Below, piece after piece: positions 1 to 6,536 of a stretch of 8,670 nucleotides of DNA. Origin of the DNA: Bacteroidales bacterium (GTDB lineage Bacteria > Bacteroidota > Bacteroidia > Bacteroidales > GCA-2748055); NCBI GenBank assembly GCA_023135025.1, contig JAGLTY010000065.1:1-8670 (forward strand), read 5' to 3'. Numbering within the stretch: position 1 is the first letter of the stretch; each line of letters starts with the position of its first letter. The translations under genes and the position numbers were made by a program. Below the pieces are notes generated by a model. That model was given only the letters and a program-made list of their open reading frames with translations, was not told the DNA's origin and did no database searches.

Positions 1-288
1 CCGGCAGCGCAAAACGTACAGCTCCCCGAGAGCAACAACCAGACCCAGGCCAACCCGGTACTGGTGGTCTCCATCGGGCTGGATAAAACAATCTATGTGG
101 ACGACCAGGAATACGTCATGGCCGAACTGGAGAGTGTTATGAGAAAGAAACTGGAAAGCTACGGCGAGGCCCCAACGGTCCGCCTGAATGCAGACCGGGA
201 CCTCAATATGGAGGAGGTATTTGCCTTCCTTCATATCGCCAAACGAAACCGGTACAAGGTGATCCTTGGAACAAGACCGACGGACTGA
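1..288 (+). CDS. ExbD/TolR-family biopolymer transport protein, 3' part only
   Basis: The frame is open from base 1 and ends in TGA at 286-288, leaving 95 residues of the C-terminal periplasmic domain. ExbD proteins form, with ExbB, the proton-driven inner-membrane motor that energises TonB. The visible part has the family layout: a polar linker with a QLPES segment (residues 8-12), a strand (VLVVSIGL), the turn DKTIYVDD, a helix (MAELESVMRKKLESY), then the conserved strand and Asp in VRLNADRD, a helix (MEEVFAFLHIAKRN) and the final strand YKVILGT. The N-terminal membrane helix with the proton-carrying Asp lies upstream of the window. A GTG at base 64 is an internal codon, not the start. A tonB-type gene follows after 16 bases in the same direction, as expected for exbB-exbD-tonB clusters. 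ExbD and TolR cannot be separated from this domain alone; the tonB neighbour favours ExbD. Confidence 0.86.
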   Translation, partial: PAAQNVQLPESNNQTQANPVLVVSIGLDKTIYVDDQEYVMAELESVMRKKLESYGEAPTVRLNADRDLNMEEVFAFLHIAKRNRYKVILGTRPTD

Positions 289-304
289 TCGTTATATAAG
301 TACC

Positions 305-1243
305 ATGAAGCTCAACAGAAGAGGCCTCATAGCAACCATTGTCTACCATGCACTGCTGCTTTTGCTGCTGGTGTTTGCCGGACTCACTTTTCCCGATCCA
401 CCACCCGAGGAGGAGGGCATCCTGGTCAATTTCGGCACCGACGAAACCGGATTTGGCGATTATGAGCCCATGGGAGACGATCAGCAGGCAGGTGATCCTG
501 AAATGGAGGTCACCCAGAGTCAGGAACCCATAGAGGAAGTAGAAGAGTATGTGGAACCGGTGGAGGAGACAAGAGAAGCTTATACCCCACCCGATCCGGT
601 GCAGGTGGACCAGACCCAGGATGTGGAGGAAACCAAGGTAATAGAGAAACCCAAACCTACTGCTGAAGAGCTGGAGAGACAGCGGAAGCAAGAGTTGGAG
701 AGACAGCGGAAGCAGGAGCTTGAACGGCAACGCATCGAACAGGAGCGTGTGGAACGTGAGCGTCGTGAAGAGCAGGAGCGCATTGAGCGTGAACGGCAAC
801 AGCAAGCTGAGAGACTGAACAACCTGGGCAGGGATGCCTTCGGAAATCAGGGTGTGGGAGAAACCGAAGGCTCGGAAGGAATCACCGAGGGAAACGGAAA
901 CCAGGGCGATCCCAACGGGAGTCCGGATGCCGACCGGTACGATACCGGGGGCGGACTGGGTGATGGTATCTCTTTCGGGGGACTCGGTTCCAGGCGGGCC
1001 AAGGGGAATCTTCCCAAACCCAATATGTCGGACTGCGATGTAACCCAGAAGATTGAAGTAAAGGTGGAGGTCCAGGTGGACCGTAACGGAAATGTGGTCA
1101 GTGCCATCGTGACCAGTGCCACCTACCAGAATAAGTGTATCTGGGACATGGTGGTGGAAGCTGCCAAGAAGAGTAAATTCTCAATGGATCAGACCGCCAA
1201 CTACCGGCAAACCGGCTGGATCAGGTACATCATAGTACCTTAA
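305..1243 (+). CDS. TonB-family energy transducer with charged coiled-coil linker
   Basis: A 312-residue protein predicted to carry energy from ExbB/ExbD across the periplasm to TonB-dependent outer-membrane receptors. It has a short cytoplasmic start (MKLNRR) and one membrane helix at about residues 8-27. In that helix T11 and H15 match the spacing of the Ser/His pair (S16, H20) that E. coli TonB needs for coupling. An acidic, Pro/Glu-rich stretch follows (about 31-117), then an Arg/Glu/Gln-rich predicted coiled coil (about 120-172) built on LERQRKQE repeats, a Gly/Asn-rich linker (175-235) and the C-terminal TonB domain (236-312), which contains VQVDRNGNVVSA, AAKKSKF and a final GWIRYIIV strand. 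C244 and C278 both lie in this periplasmic domain. I chose ATG 305 because a TTG at 266 would overlap exbD and put charged residues before the helix. No Shine-Dalgarno is visible. The last 14 bases overlap the convergent TSUP gene. Confidence 0.9.
   Translation: MKLNRRGLIATIVYHALLLLLLVFAGLTFPDPPPEEEGILVNFGTDETGFGDYEPMGDDQQAGDPEMEVTQSQEPIEEVEEYVEPVEETREAYTPPDPVQVDQTQDVEETKVIEKPKPTAEELERQRKQELERQRKQELERQRIEQERVERERREEQERIERERQQQAERLNNLGRDAFGNQGVGETEGSEGITEGNGNQGDPNGSPDADRYDTGGGLGDGISFGGLGSRRAKGNLPKPNMSDCDVTQKIEVKVEVQVDRNGNVVSAIVTSATYQNKCIWDMVVEAAKKSKFSMDQTANYRQTGWIRYIIVP
671..745 (+). repeat. 24-base tandem repeat encoding LERQRKQE in the tonB linker
   Basis: Two copies of a 24-base unit (671-694 and 695-718) differ only at synonymous positions (ctg/ttg and caa/cag) and encode LERQRKQE twice. 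A third, diverged copy (719-745) encodes LERQRIEQE. The unit is eight codons, so gain or loss of a copy keeps the frame. It extends the coiled coil rather than the TonB receptor-binding domain. Confidence 0.85.
1223..1240. terminator. Inverted repeat across the overlapping tonB/TSUP gene ends (possible weak bidirectional terminator)
   Basis: A perfect 6-base inverted repeat, AGGTAC (1223-1228) and GTACCT (1235-1240), has a 6-base loop, ATCATA. The TSUP stop codon (1230-1232 on the - strand) lies in the loop and the tonB stop (1241-1243) follows directly. It is the only candidate hairpin I found where the two transcripts meet. Neither side has a U-tract and the stem is only half G+C, so terminator function is doubtful. 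Confidence 0.3.
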
Positions 1244-1991
1244 AAGCATCCAGAATCAATTTGGTGGCTGCAACAAGGATGGCCCCCAGCACAACATATC
1301 TGATAAATACAGCTCCACGTTTCACTGCTATTTTTGTACCGATTACGGCACCAATCATGTTCCCTACGGCCAGTACCAGACCCATCCAGAGATCCACATC
1401 CCCATGCAGGAAAAAGATCACCAGGGCCAGGGGGGTGTAGAGCAGGATTACGAAGATTTTCAGGGCATTGGCCTTCAACAGTTCAAACCCACTTGCCAGC
1501 ACCAGGCTGGTAAGCAGGAAAAACCCGACACCTGCCTGGATAAATCCACCATAGATACCCACGAAAAAGAATATAACCACCTGGACCCGGTTTGGAATGG
1601 GGGGATGCAATTCGTGACTGTTAATCCAGCGGTTGGGATTTAATAACATCAGGAAAAAGACCACGATCATCACCCCGGCAATGGCCAGTTTCATCACCTC
1701 ATCATTCAGGTTAACAGCAATAAAGGCACCAGCAATGGCACCCAGGAGAGCAGGGATTCCCACCCTGAAGCCGGAGGGAAAGTCCATCACCTTCTCTTTG
1801 TGAAACCGGCTCACTCCCACTACATTCTGAAGAAAAATGGCAATGCGGTTGGTCCCGTTAGCCATATTGGGAGGAAGTCCCAGTGCCATCAACAGCGGAA
1901 GGGTCAGAAGGGAGCCGCCGGCAGCCAGTGTATTGATGATACCGGCAACGATCCCAATGGCTATTACAATGATATAGGTGTACCACTCCAT
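1230..1991 (-). CDS. TauE/SafE-family (TSUP) membrane permease
   Basis: A 253-residue integral membrane protein with about eight hydrophobic segments. The family's two-fold internal repeat is clear: GIVAGIINTLAAGGSLLTLP near the N-terminus (residues 13-32) resembles GIYGGFIQAGVGFFLLTSLV at 145-164. NGTNRIAIFLQ (46-56) is a conserved family segment in the first half. Characterised TSUP proteins move sulfite, sulfonates or other small organic anions, but this subfamily's substrate cannot be read from sequence. The start is ATG at 1989-1991, ten bases after the glyA stop. A TTG at 2009 would overlap glyA by eight bases and adds a polar MPDTIC leader, so I rejected it. The close spacing implies co-transcription with glyA. 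The 3' end overlaps the convergent tonB gene by 14 bases. Family assignment is firm; any link to serine/glycine metabolism is inference from position. Confidence 0.88.
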   Translation of the reverse strand: MEWYTYIIVIAIGIVAGIINTLAAGGSLLTLPLLMALGLPPNMANGTNRIAIFLQNVVGVSRFHKEKVMDFPSGFRVGIPALLGAIAGAFIAVNLNDEVMKLAIAGVMIVVFFLMLLNPNRWINSHELHPPIPNRVQVVIFFFVGIYGGFIQAGVGFFLLTSLVLASGFELLKANALKIFVILLYTPLALVIFFLHGDVDLWMGLVLAVGNMIGAVIGTKIAVKRGAVFIRYVVLGAILVAATKLILDAFKVL

Positions 1992-2001
1992 GCAGATGGT
2001 A

Positions 2002-3279
2002 TCAGGCAAACATGGGGTAATCGGCCATCATCTCATTCACCTCCCTGCGCGTCTTCTCAATCAACAGTTTATCATCAATGTTCATAATAACCCTGTCCAT
2101 CAGCTCCACAATTCCGGGGATCAGCTCCTCCTTCACCCCCCGAGTGGTAATGGCCGGCGTTCCCACCCTGATGCCGCTGGTCTGGAAAGGCGACCTGGAG
2201 TCGAAGGGAACCATGTTTTTGTTAACCGTGATATCGGCTTCCTCCAGGTTCTTCTCCACCAATTTCCCGGTAATATCCTCTACCCTGGTCCGCAGGTCGA
2301 TCAGCATGGAGTGGTTATCGGTTCCATCGGAGACCACCTTGTATCCCTTCTGGATAAAGGCATCGGCCATTACCGTGGCATTCTTCTTCACCTGGACCTG
2401 GTAGGATTTGAATTCGTCGGTAAGAGCCTCCCCAAAAGCCACTGCCTTGGCAGCAATAATATGCTCCAGGGGTCCGCCCTGGATTCCCGGGAAGACTGCC
2501 GAGTTGATCAGCGACGACATTTTGCGGATCGTACCCTTTTTTGTGGCCCTGCCCCATGGGTTCTCAAAATCTTTACCGATCAGAATAATTCCTCCCCGTG
2601 GCCCACGAAGTGTTTTGTGGGTGGTGGAGGTTACAATATGTGCATAAGGCAGCGGGTTATCGAGCAATCCGGCCGCAATCAATCCCGCCGGATGCGCCAT
2701 ATCGATCATCAATATGGCACCAATCTCGTCAGCAATCTCCCTCATTCTTTTATAGTCCCATTCACGTGAATAGGCCGAGGCCCCGCCCACGATCATTTTG
2801 GGCCGCTCCTTTTTAGCCACTGCCTCCATGGCGTCATAATCGATCTGCCCTGTCTTCTCATCCAGTCCGTACGATACCGCCCTGTACAGGATCCCAGAGC
2901 TGTTGACCGGAGAGCCATGCGAAAGGTGACCTCCATGCGAAAGGTCGAGGCCCATAAAAGTATCGCCCGGTTCCAGCACTGTCAGGAACACAGCCATATT
3001 GGCCTGCGCCCCGGAATGCGGCTGCACATTGGCAAACTCGGCACCATAGAGCTGACAGAGCCTCTCAATGGCCAGATCCTCCACCTTGTCAATCACCTCG
3101 CACCCCCCGTAATAACGGTGTCCCGAGTAGCCTTCGGCATATTTGTTGGTGAGACAGGAACCCATGGCCTCCATCACCTGGGTGCTGACAAAATTTTCTG
3201 ATGCAATCAGCTCAATGCCCCTTTTCTGGCGCTGCTGTTCATGCTCAATAAGTTCAAACAGATCGATATCTCTCTTCAT
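2002..3279 (-). CDS. glyA: Serine hydroxymethyltransferase
   Basis: A complete 425-residue cytosolic PLP enzyme that interconverts serine plus tetrahydrofolate with glycine plus 5,10-methylene-tetrahydrofolate, the main source of one-carbon units. Family motifs are intact and in order: ELIASENF (23-30), the [13 protein letters not shown] substrate region (47-59), HSGAQAN (88-94), [16 protein letters not shown] (111-126), [12 protein letters not shown] with D193 and H196 at the cofactor, the Schiff-base lysine K222 in [19 protein letters not shown] (268-273), and [14 protein letters not shown] with the carboxylate-binding R371. It is slightly longer than E. coli GlyA (417), mainly from an insertion after the PLP lysine (about 238-255). 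Translation starts at ATG 3277-3279. The upstream leader is A/T-rich without a Shine-Dalgarno. It is the first gene of a probable glyA–TSUP transcript and diverges from the ABC permease gene. Confidence 0.99.
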   Translation of the reverse strand: MKRDIDLFELIEHEQQRQKRGIELIASENFVSTQVMEAMGSCLTNKYAEGYSGHRYYGGCEVIDKVEDLAIERLCQLYGAEFANVQPHSGAQANMAVFLTVLEPGDTFMGLDLSHGGHLSHGSPVNSSGILYRAVSYGLDEKTGQIDYDAMEAVAKKERPKMIVGGASAYSREWDYKRMREIADEIGAILMIDMAHPAGLIAAGLLDNPLPYAHIVTSTTHKTLRGPRGGIILIGKDFENPWGRATKKGTIRKMSSLINSAVFPGIQGGPLEHIIAAKAVAFGEALTDEFKSYQVQVKKNATVMADAFIQKGYKVVSDGTDNHSMLIDLRTRVEDITGKLVEKNLEEADITVNKNMVPFDSRSPFQTSGIRVGTPAITTRGVKEELIPGIVELMDRVIMNIDDKLLIEKTRREVNEMMADYPMFA

Positions 3280-3292
3280 GGTGGTAGATGTT

Positions 3293-3323
3293 TTTGAAAA
3301 ATATTTCCAAATTTAATGTTTTG
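3293..3323 (+). promoter_or_regulatory. Weak candidate promoter for the ABC permease gene
   Basis: TTTG at 3293-3296 is followed after 19 bases by ATGTTTTG (3316-3323). The spacing fits the Bacteroidetes -33/-7 layout and the second box keeps the TTTG half. The TA half is not conserved, so this is only the best candidate in the 95-base gap. It would overlap the glyA promoter on the other strand. Confidence 0.18.
3308..3315 (-). promoter_or_regulatory. Candidate -7 promoter element for glyA (Bacteroidetes TAnnTTTG type)
   Basis: On the - strand these bases read TAAATTTG, an exact match to the TAnnTTTG -7 consensus of Bacteroidetes primary sigma factor promoters. It lies 28 bases before the glyA ATG, which would give a leader of about 20 bases. 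No clear TTTG -33 element precedes it; the nearest is a TTTC 23 bases upstream. The rest of the 95-base divergent region (3280-3374) holds no further convincing motif. Confidence 0.5.
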
Positions 3324-3374
3324 CAGTTGTAATAACGGGAAAGTTGGCTCGTCTTTTTAAAAAACTAACTCCTT

Positions 3375-5753
3375 ATGAGCCTCAACAACCTCAAACAGGC
3401 ACTCCGGATCCTGTTTAAAGAACGAAGAATCACCATTATCAATATTGCGGGATTATCAATCAGCCTCACCTGTGCACTCTTTATGCTGCTCTGGGTACAG
3501 CACGAACTGAGTTATGACCGGTTTCATACCGACTTTGAACAGCTCTACCGCGTGGAGCAGGACCAGTACTACTCGGGTGAGGAGCCCTATCATGTGAATG
3601 TGACTCCCTATGTATCGGGACCGGTCTGGAAAGATGAGGTGCCGGAAATTGAGGAGCAGTGCAGGGTTGCCTGGATGAGCGGACTCCTCTTCACAGATGG
3701 GGAGAACAAGTTCTTTGAAGAGGGAATACTCTCGGTCGACTCCTCCTTCTTTGAGATGTTCACCTTCGGTTTTAAATTCGGGAATGCAGAAGATGTGCTG
3801 CGTGAACCCAATACCATGGTGATCACCGAAGAGGTGGCCACCCGCTATTTCGGTGAGAAGAACCCGGTGGGTGAGGCTATAGAGGTAAACCAGGATCAGG
3901 CCTTTACCATCTCAGGCGTTATTTACGATCCCCCTTCCAATACCATCCTCGATCTCAATGTGCTGTTCCCATGGAGCTATATAGAGTCACAGGAGCGCTA
4001 CACCGATTCGTGGGGAACAAACTCCATACTGACCTTTGTGAAGCTACAGGAGGGAGCTGTCGATACAGTGGTGAACAGGAAAATCACGGAGGTAACCAAC
4101 ATCTACAAGGAGGATAATACCATCGATTATTCAGTGGCGTCCTTTTCCGGAATCCACCTTCACTCCTACTTCGGCTTTGGCCGTTCGCCAGGGGCCATCC
4201 TCTATGTCTATATCTTCTCCGCCATCGCCCTTTTTGTGCTGCTGATCGCCTGCATCAACTTTATGAACCTCTCTACAGCCAGGTCGTCCATTCGTGCCAA
4301 AGAGATCGGGCTTCGGAAAGTGAACGGGGCATCGAGGGGACATCTGGTAAGACAATACCTTTCGGAATCGTTTATTCAGACCCTGATTTCGGTGGTTGTG
4401 GCACTGCTGCTGGCGCTGTTGTTGCTTAATAAGTTCAACCAGATATCGGGGAAAGAGATCGAGGCCGGCGGACTTATCTCACTGCGGTACCTCTTTGGTA
4501 TCGTTGGCGTACTGATCGTCACCACGCTGCTGGCAGGCAGCTATCCTGCACTCTATCTCTCCGCACTGAAACCGGTCAGGGCCATCAGGGAACAGACCGA
4601 CCAGAGAACCGGCAGCGGACTGCTCAGGAGAATCCTGGTGGTGTTCCAGTTTTCCCTGGCAGTGATCCTGATAACAGGGGCCATGGTGGCCTCCAGGCAG
4701 CTGACCTATATGCGAAGTGCCGACCTGGGTTACAACAAATTCAACCTGGTCCATATTGCACTTCGGGGAAACCTGAGCCAGGAGTATGAAATGCTGAAAG
4801 AGAGCTTTCAAACAAATCCCGGTGTATTGAGTGCCACTGCCTCCATGCAGCCACCATACCGCATTGGATCCAACTCCAGTGGTATTAACTGGGATGGGAA
4901 AGATCCCGAACAGGATTTACTGGTCTCCTTTACCGGTGTTCACCACAATTTCACAGAAACCATGGGCATCACCCTTCAATCGGGCCGTGATTTCTCTGAT
5001 GCCTACCCTGGCGATATGTATCACAATGATACACTTGCCAACTGGATCATCAACAGCACACTGGCAGGGCTCATCGGGAAAGAGGAAATTGTGGGGATGG
5101 AACTGGTCTTCATGGGGGTTCATGGACAGGTGGTTGGAGTAATGGAAGATTTTCATTTTAAGCCGGTTGGCGATGAGATAGAACCCATGGCACTGGCTCC
5201 GTTTCCCTCTGAAATGCTACAACATATGGTGGTCAGGCTGGCACCGGAAGAGCCGCAACAGGCACTCCTGTTTATGGAGGAGAAGTGGAACGAACTGCTC
5301 CCTCAGTACCCCTTTGAATATACCTATGTGGAGGATGTGATCGATAGCATGTATCGCACTGAGGAGCGGATGGCTTCCCTTTTAAAAATTTTCATGGTAG
5401 TGGCCATGGTCATTGCCTCACTGGGCCTCTTTGCCCTGGCCTCTTTTACTGCCCAGCGCAGAATCAAAGAGATCGGAATCCGGAAGTCCATGGGGGCCAC
5501 GGAGGAGCAGATCACCGTGATGATGATCCGCGATTTCTCCCTCTATATTCTGATATCGCTGGTGATCGCGCTCCCCGCTGTATGGTTTATCGCCAACTGG
5601 TGGCTCAAGGAGTTTTCGTTCCGTATCGATCTGGGAGCCGGACTCTTCCTGATCACCGCGCTGATCACCGCCACTGTAGCGATCCTGACAGTCATGTACC
5701 ACGCCTTTCGTACAGCACGGACCAATCCGGTACATGCCCTTCGGTACGAATAG
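3375..5753 (+). CDS. ABC transporter permease, MacB/FtsX type with two FtsX domains
   Basis: A 792-residue inner-membrane protein of the large stand-alone permease family common in Bacteroidota. Segments in order: N-terminal membrane helix (about 18-40); first MacB-type periplasmic domain (about 45-270); three helices (273-298, 333-352, 372-396) forming FtsX domain 1, with IRAKEIGLRKVNGAS at 306-320; a further helix (419-439); second periplasmic domain (about 441-665); and FtsX domain 2 (helices near 670-692, 722-742 and 752-777) with RRIKEIGIRKSMGAT at 695-709. The two EIGLRK/EIGIRK segments are the cytoplasmic coupling regions that contact the ATPase. MacB-like systems are mechanotransmitters that use ATP for periplasmic or envelope work such as lipoprotein or peptide export. 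No ATP-binding gene is adjacent, so the partner must be encoded elsewhere. ATG 3375 has no Shine-Dalgarno. The 3' end lies three bases from convergent glpF. Substrate unknown. Confidence 0.93.
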   Translation: MSLNNLKQALRILFKERRITIINIAGLSISLTCALFMLLWVQHELSYDRFHTDFEQLYRVEQDQYYSGEEPYHVNVTPYVSGPVWKDEVPEIEEQCRVAWMSGLLFTDGENKFFEEGILSVDSSFFEMFTFGFKFGNAEDVLREPNTMVITEEVATRYFGEKNPVGEAIEVNQDQAFTISGVIYDPPSNTILDLNVLFPWSYIESQERYTDSWGTNSILTFVKLQEGAVDTVVNRKITEVTNIYKEDNTIDYSVASFSGIHLHSYFGFGRSPGAILYVYIFSAIALFVLLIACINFMNLSTARSSIRAKEIGLRKVNGASRGHLVRQYLSESFIQTLISVVVALLLALLLLNKFNQISGKEIEAGGLISLRYLFGIVGVLIVTTLLAGSYPALYLSALKPVRAIREQTDQRTGSGLLRRILVVFQFSLAVILITGAMVASRQLTYMRSADLGYNKFNLVHIALRGNLSQEYEMLKESFQTNPGVLSATASMQPPYRIGSNSSGINWDGKDPEQDLLVSFTGVHHNFTETMGITLQSGRDFSDAYPGDMYHNDTLANWIINSTLAGLIGKEEIVGMELVFMGVHGQVVGVMEDFHFKPVGDEIEPMALAPFPSEMLQHMVVRLAPEEPQQALLFMEEKWNELLPQYPFEYTYVEDVIDSMYRTEERMASLLKIFMVVAMVIASLGLFALASFTAQRRIKEIGIRKSMGATEEQITVMMIRDFSLYILISLVIALPAVWFIANWWLKEFSFRIDLGAGLFLITALITATVAILTVMYHAFRTARTNPVHALRYE

Positions 5754-5756
5754 GGG

Positions 5757-6509
5757 TCAACCCACCAGGACGCCCTGAAGCAGAAAAAAGGCTGCGGCAA
5801 TCAGAGCTCCAACAAAAGGTCCGGCCACCGGTATCCATGCATAACCCCAGTCGCTTCCCCCTTTATGGTTCATGGGCAAAATTGCATGCATCATCCTGGG
5901 ACCCAGGTCCCTGGCCGGATTGATGGCATAACCGGTGGTCCCTCCCAGTGAAAGGCCAATGGCTGTTACCAGCAGTGCCACGGGCAGTGCGCCCAGGGTA
6001 CCCAGACCCATTTTCACCTCTTCACCACTATCCAGGGCGATGGAGGGGTCTGCAATATAGAGGATCACAAAGATCAGCACAAAGGTGCCTATCACCTCAC
6101 TGAAAATATTATTAAGCGGTTTGCGAATAGCCGGTGCGGTGGAGAAACACGCCAGTTGTGCCCCGGGATCCTCTGTACGGTTAAAATGGTGGCGGTAAAA
6201 GAGCCATACTGTTAAAGCACCCACGGCAGCTCCAGCCATCTGTGCCAGGATAAACGGAACCACCTGGCTCCAGGCAAAACTACCTGCTGCCGCCAATCCA
6301 AGTGTAACCGCTGGATTAATATGTGCCCCGGATACAGGACCTGCCACTGTAACACCCACAAAAACGCCCAGTCCCCACCCCAGTGAGATGACGATCCAGC
6401 CACTGTCAAAACCTTTGGTGTCCTTGAGTACCACATTGGCCACTACACCATTTCCCAGTAGTATCAGGAGAAATGTGCCTATGAATTCTGCAATAATTTC
6501 GTTCAACAT
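5757..6509 (-). CDS. glpF: Glycerol uptake facilitator (aquaglyceroporin, MIP family)
   Basis: A 250-residue, six-helix channel for passive glycerol entry. Both half-helix motifs are present: SGAHINPAVT with N65-P66-A67, and GYAINPARDLGPR with N197-P198-A199. The residue after the second NPAR is D201, the hallmark of glycerol-conducting members rather than water-only aquaporins. By alignment with E. coli GlpF, the selectivity filter is W45, G185, Y194 and R200; Y194 replaces the Phe (F200) of E. coli. The N-terminus (MLNEIIAEFIGTFLL) and the mirrored IFSEVIGTFVLIF (135-147) show the internal duplication of the family. The gene is last in the glp operon, 27 bases after glpK, behind a tandem heptamer repeat. 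Its TGA lies three bases from the convergent ABC permease stop, with no obvious terminator between them. Context with glpK and glpD makes the glycerol role secure. Confidence 0.95.
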   Translation of the reverse strand: MLNEIIAEFIGTFLLILLGNGVVANVVLKDTKGFDSGWIVISLGWGLGVFVGVTVAGPVSGAHINPAVTLGLAAAGSFAWSQVVPFILAQMAGAAVGALTVWLFYRHHFNRTEDPGAQLACFSTAPAIRKPLNNIFSEVIGTFVLIFVILYIADPSIALDSGEEVKMGLGTLGALPVALLVTAIGLSLGGTTGYAINPARDLGPRMMHAILPMNHKGGSDWGYAWIPVAGPFVGALIAAAFFLLQGVLVG

Positions 6510-6513
6510 AAAA

Positions 6514-6534
6514 GTTAATGGTTAATGGTTAATA
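6514..6534. repeat. Three-copy 7-base tandem repeat in the glpK–glpF spacer
   Basis: On the + strand the spacer reads GTTAATG (6514-6520), GTTAATG (6521-6527), GTTAATA (6528-6534). The operon's sense strand therefore carries TTAAC three times at 7-base spacing. Because 7 is not a multiple of 3 and TTAA is palindromic, a TAA stop falls in all three frames of both strands. The repeat fills 21 of the 27 bases between the glpK stop and the glpF ATG, leaving no room for a Shine-Dalgarno. Confidence 0.9.
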
Positions 6535-6536
6535 AA

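Noticed and set aside
64..66. GTG as the start of the exbD-type gene
   Set aside because: The frame is open to base 1 and the upstream residues (QLPES region) continue the family linker, so the gene is cut by the window edge rather than starting here.
266..304. TTG start extending the TonB protein by 13 residues
   Set aside because: It would overlap exbD and place a charged MEQDRRTDRY leader before an N-terminus that already has a typical short basic start at ATG 305.
203..805. 200-residue reading frame antisense to tonB, rich in Leu and Phe
   Set aside because: Its composition is what the reverse complement of Glu/Gln/Arg-rich coiled-coil codons produces. It resembles no family and has no neighbour support.
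1992..2009. TTG start for the TSUP permease overlapping glyA
   Set aside because: ATG 1991 sits directly before the first membrane helix and ten bases after the glyA stop; the extension adds only polar residues.
1978..2769. 263-residue reading frame antisense to glyA
   Set aside because: glyA on the other strand is certain, and this frame's product has the His/Gly/Pro-rich makeup of a codon-bias shadow with no recognisable domain.
2915..2945. 13-base direct repeat (CCATGCGAAAGGT, two copies, 18-base period) in glyA
   Set aside because: It encodes the conserved SHMT motif [10 protein letters not shown], whose own protein repeat with the same codon choice explains the DNA repeat.
5754..5763. 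GGGT-CA-ACCC inverted repeat between the ABC permease and glpF stops as a terminator
   Set aside because: Only a 3-base-pair stem is possible with a workable loop, and there is no U-tract on either strand.
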